64,000 bases of DNA from Streptomyces maremycinicus. GTDB taxonomy: Bacteria; Actinomycetota; Actinomycetes; Streptomycetales; Streptomycetaceae. A program made the translations under genes and the position numbers. The notes under the pieces were generated by a model that ran no database searches, was not told where the DNA came from, and worked only from the letters and a program-made list of their open reading frames with translations. Below are positions 1 through 6,818 of this stretch, one piece after another (within the stretch, counting starts at the first letter, position 1; each line of letters opens with the position of its first letter). The stretch lies in NCBI RefSeq assembly GCF_001184025.1, contig NZ_BBYG01000013.1, positions 248,001 through 312,000 of the forward strand, written 5' to 3'.

Positions 1-534
1 TTCGGCCTGCCCGACCTCTACACCCAGGAGGGCGGAGGCGCCGTCGGCCACTGGGACATCATGAGCGAGGACTGGGGTGCCAACAACGACCTGCTCGGCT
101 GGCACAAGTGGAAACTGGGCTGGCTGGACGCCTCCCAGATCGCGTGCGCGGCGTCACCGGGGACGACGGAGTACCCGCTGACCCCGCTGTCCCGCACGGC
201 AGGCCCGAAGCTGGTCTTCGTCCCGTTGAACGGCCGCACCGGTTACGCCGTCGAACTGCGCGCCCGAGGCGGCAACGACGAGACGGTGTGCCGTCCGGGC
301 GTCCTCATCTACAAGGTCGACGCGGACGTCGACACCGGCATGGGCCCGGTCACGGTCTACGACTCCCGCACCGACAGCGGCGGCTGCACCCGCAGCCCCA
401 ACGTCCACGCGGAGCTCTCCGACGCACCCTTCGCGCCGGGCGAGACGTTCAAGGATCCCAAGAGGGACATCCGGATCTCGGTGGTGTCGGCGGACCTGAA
501 GGGCGACTACCGCGTACGGGTGAGCCGGGGGTAG
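1..534 (+). CDS. M6-type secreted metalloprotease, C-terminal part (5' end outside window)
   Basis: The frame is open from base 1 to a TAG stop. It begins with FGLPDLYT, then GHWDIMSEDWG and LLGWHKWKLGWLD. This pattern follows the HExxH zinc site in immune-inhibitor-A/M6-like peptidases, where the third zinc ligand region reads G-x-x-D-L-Y and is followed by a W-D-x-M segment. The HExxH motif itself must lie just left of the window. The remaining ~130 residues form a beta-rich tail with Cys pairs (for example ETVCRPG and SGGCTRS), as expected of a secreted enzyme. It is probably an extracellular zinc protease. Family assignment rests on the short motif block, so the substrate is unknown. Confidence 0.75.
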   Translation, partial: FGLPDLYTQEGGGAVGHWDIMSEDWGANNDLLGWHKWKLGWLDASQIACAASPGTTEYPLTPLSRTAGPKLVFVPLNGRTGYAVELRARGGNDETVCRPGVLIYKVDADVDTGMGPVTVYDSRTDSGGCTRSPNVHAELSDAPFAPGETFKDPKRDIRISVVSADLKGDYRVRVSRG

Positions 535-660
535 CCGACCGGCACGTACGGCCCGCGGGGGGATCGGAGCTACCGTAGGCCTGCCGCCACGCCGTACGAC
601 CACACACGGGAACGCCGACGGGCGCGGGCAGACGTGCACACGGACTCGTACACGTAACCC

Positions 661-686
661 TGCACGCACGCACGCGCGCGCGCGTG
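661..686. repeat. alternating purine-pyrimidine tract (Z-DNA-prone)
   Basis: Twenty-six consecutive bases alternate strictly between pyrimidine and purine (TGCACGCACG..., then CG repeats). The tract lies in the promoter interval before the double-IclR gene, about 125 bases before its chosen start. Such tracts can adopt left-handed DNA under negative supercoiling. No function is shown by the sequence. Confidence 0.5.
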
Positions 687-809
687 AACCCGTCCGCCCG
701 ACACCACGACCACCACAACCCGTCAGCCACCACCCACCCCAAACACCCCACCACCGCCGCACGCAGCCAGCCGCCCGCCTCGTCACCCCGTACCGGAGAA
801 CCCGCAGCC

Positions 810-2609
810 ATGTCCGCGAAGACGACCGCATCCAGCCCGGCCCCGCCCCCGGAGCCAGAGCCGGCGCGGCAGACGGGGCAAGCGCCGGAGCCAGGGCAGA
901 CGCCGGAGCCAGAACAGGCGCCGGAGTCTGGGCAGGCGCCGGAGTCAGGGCAAGCGCCGGAGTCAGGGCAAGCGCCGGAGTCAGGGCAAGCGTCGCAGCC
1001 AGAGCAGGCGCCGGAGTCAGGGCAGGCGCCGGAGTCAGGGCAGGCGCCGGAGTCTGGGCAGGCGCCGGCGGAGGCGGTCTCGCCGCTGATCCGCGGGGTC
1101 GCCGTGTTGCGGCGGCTGACCGAGGCGGGCGGCACGACGAGCCTGAGCGGACTGGAACGCTCCACCGGCCTCGCCCGTTCCACGGTGGACCGCATCACCG
1201 CGACCCTCACCCGCATGGGATACGTCCGTCTCGACGGCCGTGACGCGACCCTGACCCCCCAGGTCATGGAACTGGGCAACGCCTACCTGGCCGCGCTGCG
1301 CCTGCCCGCGCTGCTGTCGGCCCGTGCGGACCGCCTGGCCGACGAACTCGACGAGTCCGTGTCCCTGGCGGTCGCCGACCACGACGGCATCCGCTTCATC
1401 CACCAGGCGACCCGCCGCCGCGCGATGTCCCTGAGCTTCCGCATCGGCGACCTGCTCCCCGCCGAACGCACCGCGCCCGGCCCGCTGTTCGCGACGGAGT
1501 GGACGGACGAGGAGTGGCAGTCCTGGCGCGCCCGCAGGACGAGGGACCCGCGGAACCGCGACTTCCCGACGGTGCCGCCGCCACCCGCGGGGAACGCGTG
1601 GAGCGACGAGGAGTTCACCCGCAGGACCGCGCGCGCGGCGCAGGAGAGCTGCGCCCTGGACGACGAGTTGATCGAACCGGGTCTCGTCGCGGTCTCCGTC
1701 CCGGTACGGGATCCGCGCACCGCCCGGATCGCGTGCGTGGCGAGCGTCGTCAGCCATACGAGCCGGCACACGTCGGCGGACCTGCGCGAGACGCTCCTGC
1801 CCCGCCTCCGGCTGGCCGTGGCGGCGATGGAGGAGGACCTGCGCCGGGCGCCGCGCCCCGAGCCGGGCCCGCCACCCGCGGGCCTTGCGACCTGGACGGG
1901 CGCGTCGAAGCAGGAACTCGGCCGCGGGTTCATCGAGTCCCTGGCCCGGGGCCTGACCGTCCTGGCGGCGTTCGACGAGGGCAGGGCGGAGCTGACCCTC
2001 ACGGAGATCGCGAAGGCGACCGGCCTGGCGAGGGCGACGGCCCGCCGCGCCCTGATCACCTACGAGCACCTGGGCCTGGTGACCCCCACCCCCCACCGCG
2101 CGTTCGCCCTCACGCCCCAGGTCCTCTCCCTCGGCTTCCCGCCCCTCTCCCGGACGTCCCTCCCCCGCATCGCGGCTCCGCACCTGACGGCGCTGACGGA
2201 CGCCGTCCAGGAGACGACGTCCCTGGCGGTCCTGACCGAACGGGGCGACGAGATCCAGTACACGGCCCGGGCGACCGCGACCCACGTCATGAGCGTCGAC
2301 ATCGCGGTGGGCACCCGGCTCCCGGCCCCGTCCACCGCCATGGGCCGCCTCCTGCTGACCGACCCCTCGGCCGCGGAGCCCTACACGCTCATCGAGGAGG
2401 AACAGGAACAGGGCGTGCGCGCGATCGCGGTCCCGATCCACGACCGGGAGGGCCGGGTGATCGCCGCCCTCGACGCGGCGACCCACGTCGCCCGCCGCAC
2501 GGCCGAGCAGTGCGTCGACGACATCCTCCCGGCGCTCCGCGCCACCGCGACCCACATCGAGACAGACCTCCACACAGCATCCCGCTTCACCCACGTCCCC
2601 CTGACCTGA
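810..2609 (+). CDS. double-domain IclR-family transcriptional regulator with repeat-rich N-terminus
   Basis: The protein has about 599 residues and contains two consecutive IclR units, each a winged helix-turn-helix followed by an effector-binding domain. The first HTH is near residues 95-150 (SLSGLERSTGLARSTVDRI) and the second near 373-425 (LTEIAKATGLARATARRAL). Single-unit IclR proteins are about 250 residues, so this is a tandem duplication or fusion like those seen in some aromatic-catabolism regulators. Residues 21-86 are a low-complexity G-Q-A-P-E-S repeat. ATG 810 was chosen because GGAG lies 11 bases upstream. The frame is open further upstream, but that part has poor coding character. 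The target genes and ligand are unknown, and no catabolic operon is adjacent. Confidence 0.85.
   Translation: MSAKTTASSPAPPPEPEPARQTGQAPEPGQTPEPEQAPESGQAPESGQAPESGQAPESGQASQPEQAPESGQAPESGQAPESGQAPAEAVSPLIRGVAVLRRLTEAGGTTSLSGLERSTGLARSTVDRITATLTRMGYVRLDGRDATLTPQVMELGNAYLAALRLPALLSARADRLADELDESVSLAVADHDGIRFIHQATRRRAMSLSFRIGDLLPAERTAPGPLFATEWTDEEWQSWRARRTRDPRNRDFPTVPPPPAGNAWSDEEFTRRTARAAQESCALDDELIEPGLVAVSVPVRDPRTARIACVASVVSHTSRHTSADLRETLLPRLRLAVAAMEEDLRRAPRPEPGPPPAGLATWTGASKQELGRGFIESLARGLTVLAAFDEGRAELTLTEIAKATGLARATARRALITYEHLGLVTPTPHRAFALTPQVLSLGFPPLSRTSLPRIAAPHLTALTDAVQETTSLAVLTERGDEIQYTARATATHVMSVDIAVGTRLPAPSTAMGRLLLTDPSAAEPYTLIEEEQEQGVRAIAVPIHDREGRVIAALDAATHVARRTAEQCVDDILPALRATATHIETDLHTASRFTHVPLT
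870..1067 (+). repeat. 18-bp tandem repeats coding G-Q-A-P-E-S
   Basis: About ten imperfect copies of an 18-bp unit (GGGCAGGCGCCGGAGTCA and variants) lie in frame inside the IclR gene and give an N-terminal hexapeptide repeat. Copy variants differ mainly at third positions (CAAG/CAGG, TCT/TCA). That pattern points to expansion by slippage or unequal crossing over while the frame was kept. Confidence 0.8.
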
Positions 2610-2671
2610 CCCCCACACCCCCCAACCCGAATCCGGTACGCTGACGCCTGTGACCCACAGGGCCACGTCCC

Positions 2672-2747
2672 GCCTTCGTAGCTCAGGGGATAGAGCACCG
2701 CTCTCCTAAAGCGGGTGTCGCAGGTTCGAATCCTGCCGGGGGCACCA
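2672..2747 (+). tRNA. tRNA-Arg (anticodon CCT)
   Basis: A full cloverleaf can be drawn. The acceptor stem is GCCTTCG/CGGGGGC with two G-U pairs. The D stem is GCTC/GAGC. The anticodon stem CCGCT/AGCGG holds loop CTCCTAA, giving anticodon CCT for AGG codons. The T arm is GCAGG-TTCGAAT-CCTGC, and CCA is encoded at 2745-2747. It is followed at once by a strong terminator. tRNA 3' ends are common integration sites, but no repeated copy of this 3' end was found in the window. Confidence 0.97.
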
Positions 2748-2752
2748 GGTCG

Positions 2753-2792
2753 GAAGGGGGTCACCTCCGGATTTCCGGAGGTGACCCCCTTC
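2753..2792 (+). terminator. perfect 19-bp hairpin after tRNA-Arg
   Basis: Bases 2753-2771 and 2774-2792 are perfect reverse complements (GAAGGGGGTCACC... / ...GGTGACCCCCTTC) with a two-base centre. The hairpin begins six bases after the tRNA CCA end. There is no clear U tract, as is usual for Streptomyces terminators. It can also stop transcription arriving from the VOC gene on the other strand. Confidence 0.85.
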
Positions 2793-2851
2793 TGTGCGCC
2801 CGTCCAGGGGCACCATGCTTGCGTCCGGCTGCGTGGTGCGGTTGTTGCTGC

Positions 2852-3292
2852 TCAGTGGAGTTGTTCGGCCAGGCCGATGATGATGCCCTCCGGGCCGCGG
2901 AGGTAGCAGAGCAGGTAGCTGTCCTCGAACCGGGCGATCTCGCCGACGAGTTCGGCGCCGTGCGGGCGCAGGCGGGCGACGGTGTCCTCGATGTCGTCGA
3001 CGGCGTACATCACGCGGTGCGTGCCCAGGATGTTGTGGGGCTGATCGCGCTGTCCGGCGCTGATCGCCGCGGGGCTGCGGTACCTCGCCAGCTCGAGCCG
3101 GCTGTGACCGTCCGGGGTGCGGACCATCGCGATGTCGCAGTGGACGCCGTCGAGTCCGGTGCACTGGTCGGCGACGCGGCCCTGGACCTCCGCCCTGCCC
3201 TCGAGCTCCAGACCGAGTTCCACGAAGAACGCGATGGCGGCGTCCAGGTCCTCGACGACGATGCCGACGTTGTCCATCCGCTGAATCGCCAT
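2852..3292 (-). CDS. VOC-family (glyoxalase/bleomycin-resistance fold) protein
   Basis: The product has 146 residues. It starts MAIQRMDNVGIVVEDLDAA and contains the two beta-alpha-beta-beta-beta modules of the vicinal-oxygen-chelate fold. The second module is seen in HRVMYAVDDIEDTVARL and ends in CYLRGPEGIIIGLAEQL. The C-terminal R-G-P-E-G-I-I-I-G with a metal-binding Glu is typical of glyoxalase-like proteins. The start is ATG 3292, preceded by a strong GGAAGAAGGAG ribosome site, and not the longer upstream frame, which crosses repeated noncoding DNA. The substrate cannot be told. It stands alone and converges on the tRNA. Confidence 0.9.
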   Translation of the reverse strand: MAIQRMDNVGIVVEDLDAAIAFFVELGLELEGRAEVQGRVADQCTGLDGVHCDIAMVRTPDGHSRLELARYRSPAAISAGQRDQPHNILGTHRVMYAVDDIEDTVARLRPHGAELVGEIARFEDSYLLCYLRGPEGIIIGLAEQLH

Positions 3293-3379
3293 GCTGGTGT
3301 CTCCTTCTTCCTCCCGCGGCCGGTGGTGGCCGCTGATGTCCCTGGGACGGAGCCGGTGGCCCGTTCTCGACATCCGCGG

Positions 3380-3442
3380 GCACCGGAACTCCGGACGACG
3401 GACGACGGATTCCGGACGACGGATTCCGGACTCCGGAGGCAT
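3380..3442. repeat. short direct repeats around GGACGACGGATTCC
   Basis: The unit GGACGACGGATTCC occurs twice in tandem, flanked by partial copies (ACTCCGGACGACGGAC... and ...ATTCCGGACTCCGG), in the interval upstream of the VOC gene. It is probably slippage-generated. It overlaps the region where the VOC promoter must lie. Confidence 0.6.
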
Positions 3443-3523
3443 GCGGTCGCCCCGGATGTCCGGCGGGATCGGTCCAGCCGGTGGGTCTCGGTTCCTCTGA
3501 TCACATCAGCCCCGCTCCGCCGT

Positions 3524-4055
3524 GTCACTACGATCACGGGCCACAGGAGCGGGGCGCGTGCTCCGCACAAGCCGCTGCTGCTCCTGTATGCCCTCGGGCG
3601 GTTCCAGGAGGACGCGGGCCGCGGGCTGCGGGCTGCGGGCTGCGGGCTGCGGTACAGCGTGGTGGAGGAGGACCTTCACGGCTGTTGCCGAGTACGGGCC
3701 GCCGAACAGGACGACGCCCGCCTGTCCGTTCCACCGGTGCCGGTCGGGCTGGAGCGGCGCATGTGCGCTGGTGGGCGTTCGACGGCCCGACGTCGGGGAG
3801 AACGGGCTGTGCCGGTGCTCACTGTGCTCACTGCACCACAAGCTCTTCGACAAGGGGGTCCTCGGCGTCGACGACGGGCACCGCGTCCTCGTCCCGTAGC
3901 GGTTCGTCGGTCACAGCCCCGCCGCGCGCGAGCACGTCACGGCGCTCGCCGGCCGTCCGCTCGTCGGCCCGCGGCCGGGGGCACGGCCCGTCGCGGCCGC
4001 CCACCGCGACCGGCACACCGGCCAGGTCTTCCACGGCGGCGCACGTCCGGCCACC
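3524..4055 (+). pseudogene. decayed HNH restriction endonuclease (phosphorothioate-DNA-binding/ScoMcrA-like family)
   Basis: Fragments of one protein appear in order in different frames. APHKPLLLLYALGRFQ, an N-terminal landmark of this endonuclease family, starts at 3560, followed by RYSVVEEDL. After two one-base losses the frame changes to AEYGPPNRTTPACPFHR. A large internal deletion then joins this to AAHVRWWAFDGP, the HNH histidine region. A further one-base loss leads to ENGLC and LHHKLFDKGVLGVDD. A TAG stop at 3897-3899 interrupts VLV-P-stop-RFVGHS, and the C-terminal tail continues to GQVFHGGARPA. An intact member would be much longer, with roughly 150 residues missing between the N-terminal part and the HNH. 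The many independent lesions rule out a sequencing slip. Family identity is from memory of conserved motifs. Confidence 0.75.
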
Positions 4056-4242
4056 GCTGTTCGAGCATCCGGGCGGCATCGGTCCGGGACCCGACGTGCC
4101 GTGCGGCCGCCCGTCGAGAGGACGGCTCCGGGGCGGCTTCGGGGCGGCCTCGGGGGGCCGGGTGTGGTCGGCCGGTGTTCGTCGCCGGTCGATCCGGTGC
4201 CCGGCTCCCCGAGGTCCGGTGGAGTGGTTCAGTACGGGTCGG

Positions 4243-5259
4243 TCAGTACTGTTCGGTCTCCACGAAACCCATGTCCGCGTTGTCGTCCGCGTCGAAGGCG
4301 GCGGCGGTCGGGTCGAATCCGGGCGGGCTGTCCTTCAGGCCCAGGCCCAGGCCGGCCAGCTTCGCCTTGACCTCGTCGATGGACTTCGCGCCGAAGTTGC
4401 GGATGTCCAGCAGGTCGGCCTCGGAGCGCGCGAGGAGCTCACCCACCGAGTGGACGCCCTCACGCTTGAGGCAGTTGTACGAGCGAACCGTGAGCTCGAG
4501 CTCCTCGATCGGCAGCGCGAGGTCGGCGGCGAGGGCGGCGTCCGTGGGGGACGGCCCCATGTCGATGCCCTCGGCGTCGATGTTCAGCTCGCGGGCGAGA
4601 CCGAACAGCTCGACCAGCGTCTTGCCGGCGGAGGCCATGGCGTCACGCGGACGCATCGCCTGCTTGGTCTCGACGTCGACGATCAGCTTGTCGAAGTCGG
4701 TGCGCTGCTCGACACGGGTCGCCTCGACCTTGTAGGTGACCTTCAGCACGGGGCTGTAGATCGAGTCGACCGGGATGCGGCCGATCTCCTGGCCGAGCTG
4801 CTTGTTCTGCACGGCGGAGACGTAGCCGCGACCGCGCTCGACGGTCAGCTCCATCTCCAGCTTGCCCTTGCCGTTGAGCGTGGCGAGGACGAGGTCGGGG
4901 TTGTGCACCTCGACACCGGCCGGGGGCGCGATGTCGGCGGCGGTGACCAGACCCGGCCCCTGCTTGCGCAGGTACATGACGACCGGTTCGTCCTGCTCGC
5001 TGCTCACGACCAGCTGCTTGATGTTGAGGATCAGGTCGGTGACGTCCTCCTTGACCCCCGGCACGGTCGTGAACTCGTGCAGGATGCCGTCGACGCGGAT
5101 GGACGTGACCGCCGCACCCGGGATCGAGGACAGGAGGGTCCGGCGGAGTGAGTTCCCGAGGGTGTAGCCGAAGCCCGGCTCCAGCGGCTCGATGACGAAC
5201 CGGGAACGGAACTCGTCGACGACTTCTTCGGTCAGGGACGGACGCTGAGCGATCAGCAC
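4243..5259 (-). CDS. rpoA: RNA polymerase alpha subunit, displaced copy
   Basis: A complete 338-residue alpha subunit, close to the usual ~340 in Streptomyces. The N-terminal assembly domain (about 1-228) opens MLIAQRPSLTEEVVDEF and has FGYTLGNSLRRTLLSS. The C-terminal DNA/regulator-binding domain (about 245-315) has RSYNCLKREGVHSVGEL and IRNFGAKSIDEVKAKL, and the protein ends FVETEQY. GTG 5259 has GGAGG nine bases upstream. Everything needed for function is present. Its neighbours are a decayed endonuclease and an amidase. The usual partners (rpsM, rpsK, rpsD before it and rplQ after it) are absent, so this looks like a second, relocated copy. Whether another rpoA exists cannot be seen from this window. 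Confidence 0.95.
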   Translation of the reverse strand: MLIAQRPSLTEEVVDEFRSRFVIEPLEPGFGYTLGNSLRRTLLSSIPGAAVTSIRVDGILHEFTTVPGVKEDVTDLILNIKQLVVSSEQDEPVVMYLRKQGPGLVTAADIAPPAGVEVHNPDLVLATLNGKGKLEMELTVERGRGYVSAVQNKQLGQEIGRIPVDSIYSPVLKVTYKVEATRVEQRTDFDKLIVDVETKQAMRPRDAMASAGKTLVELFGLARELNIDAEGIDMGPSPTDAALAADLALPIEELELTVRSYNCLKREGVHSVGELLARSEADLLDIRNFGAKSIDEVKAKLAGLGLGLKDSPPGFDPTAAAFDADDNADMGFVETEQY

Positions 5260-5474
5260 GAGGTATTGCCTCCAGTGGTTTGGCGCCCGCTATGTGACGC
5301 CGTAGCTACCACGAAGGGTACGGCGGTTCGGCCCCCGGCCGACGCACAGGCACTCGTCGCCTCGCCGGGAGGGCCCGGAGACCCGGCGGCAGGCCCGGTT
5401 CGATCACGGTCCGGGGCCTGCCGGCAAGGATCGGCGAGGAGTCGCGCGGTGGGCGCGTCAGCCGGAGGAAGGGG

Positions 5475-6497
5475 TCAGGCGGCGGTCCAGTACGGGCCCG
5501 TGGCGGTGCGGTGCACGAGGGTGACCGGGCTGGCGTCGGGCGTCCGCACCCGGAGCTGGAACCGCAGGTGTTTTCCGGCCGGGACGGTGCCGGACAGCGC
5601 GAACTGGTGGCCGCCGCCGCCGTGGCGGGTGACCGTCTGGTACGCCGACGGGTTCTTGCCCGAGGTGTCGGTGAGGTAGAAGCGGCCCTCGACGAGCGCG
5701 TCGTCCGGGGCCTCCTCCTCGAGGGAGACGTGCACCAGGGTGTTGTGCAGGCGCGGCCCGGAGTGGACGACCGGGTCCGTGAACGCCAGTCCGACCCACT
5801 CGCCGGAGGGCAGTTCGACGTCGGTGGTGTTCGACTCGTTCAGCATCGAGGGGTTGGGCACGGTGTCCTCCTGGCTCGGGACGGTCGGGGTGTCGGTGCC
5901 GGGGGCCTTGCGCAGTCGGGCGGCGACCCGGGCGCGGAAGTCGGCCATGCCGAAGCCGCGCGGGTCCGTCTTGGTGTTCGTCCACTCCTTGTGGCCGATC
6001 ACGGAGGCGGCGGACCAGCCGTGCGCCCGGCACAGTGCGGCCGAGGCGCGGACCATGGCCTCCAGCTGGACCGCCGGCCAGGGGTCCTTGCCGTCGCCGA
6101 GGTTGACGCACTCGAAGCCGTAGAAACGGGCGTTGCCGTCGGTGTCGTTCTCGTTCGGCGCGGGCAGCGCCTTCTCGGCGATGACCGCTTTCAGTACGTC
6201 GCCGTCGCCGCTGCCCGCGTGGTTGGCGCGGCCCCAGCCGACGAGGTGCACGACGCCCCGCTTGTCGATGACGCCGTGGCACAGCGGTCCGGGGAGTCCG
6301 GCGTAGCCGTCGCGGCAGATCGCCACGGAGGCGGCCGTCCCGGACGTCACGGTGTGGTGGACGACCACGCCGGCGACCGGGCCCCACGCGCCGTGGCCCG
6401 CCCTGTTGTGGGTGCGCCAGCTGCCGACCTCGACGACGCTGACGCCCTCCGCCCTGAGGGCGGCGAGAACCCTGCTCGCGGTCAGGGGAGTTGCCAT
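5475..6497 (-). CDS. N-acetylmuramoyl-L-alanine amidase (type 2 / PGRP fold)
   Basis: The product has 340 residues. The Amidase_2 domain spans about residues 30-190. Zinc ligands are visible as H47 in VVVHHTVT, H169 in IGHKEW and D178 in KTDPRGFGM, with Y126/E129 in FYGFE nearby. It cleaves the bond between N-acetylmuramic acid and L-Ala of peptidoglycan. The C-terminal ~140 residues form a separate beta-rich domain that may bind the wall. No signal peptide is evident, as in phage-derived endolysins, so export may be non-classical. ATG 6497 has AAAGGAA upstream. It is divergent from the mannosyltransferase gene. Confidence 0.9.
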   Translation of the reverse strand: MATPLTASRVLAALRAEGVSVVEVGSWRTHNRAGHGAWGPVAGVVVHHTVTSGTAASVAICRDGYAGLPGPLCHGVIDKRGVVHLVGWGRANHAGSGDGDVLKAVIAEKALPAPNENDTDGNARFYGFECVNLGDGKDPWPAVQLEAMVRASAALCRAHGWSAASVIGHKEWTNTKTDPRGFGMADFRARVAARLRKAPGTDTPTVPSQEDTVPNPSMLNESNTTDVELPSGEWVGLAFTDPVVHSGPRLHNTLVHVSLEEEAPDDALVEGRFYLTDTSGKNPSAYQTVTRHGGGGHQFALSGTVPAGKHLRFQLRVRTPDASPVTLVHRTATGPYWTAA

Positions 6498-6806
6498 GGG
6501 TGGTTCCTTTCGGAGATGCCGTGCCTTTCCTGTTGCCCCGCCGGTCGGTTCGCCACCGTCGGACATCGCTGCCGGCCGGTCGGAGCGCGGTGATGGACAG
6601 TCAGCGTGGCGAGAACTCCCGGGTTCCCTGTTCTGGCGCCGCTCATAGCCGGACGGACGGACGCGTTCCGGTCCGTGGTCTCCGCGGCGGACCGACCTCG
6701 ACGTTCGGGCGCCGTCCTGTCCGGAACGGACGCCTCGGGACCCGGAACGGGTGCGCCGACGCCTCATCTCGCGTGCACCGCGCGGTCGTTCGGGCGGACC
6801 GGCGTC
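6498..6806. other. intergenic interval between amidase and mannosyltransferase
   Basis: About 310 bases hold the two divergent promoters. No coding sequence with Streptomyces codon bias, no clear long palindrome and no RNA gene were seen here. Confidence 0.5.
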
Positions 6807-6812
6807 TAGGGT
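6807..6812 (+). promoter_or_regulatory. -10 box (TAGGGT) for leaderless mannosyltransferase mRNA
   Basis: TAGGGT ends six bases before the GTG start at 6819, and no ribosome-binding site intervenes. This spacing is typical of leaderless Streptomyces transcripts and supports the chosen start. Confidence 0.5.
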
Positions 6813-6818
6813 CGTGCG

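Noticed and set aside
2706..3383. Long minus-strand frame ending PRQDSNLRHPL across the tRNA and terminator
   Set aside because: This ending is the well-known false product of reading antisense through a tRNA gene. The frame also runs antisense to the tRNA and out of frame with the VOC gene.
4862..5167. Plus-strand frame within rpoA
   Set aside because: It is antisense to an essential-type conserved gene and has no ribosome site or homology.
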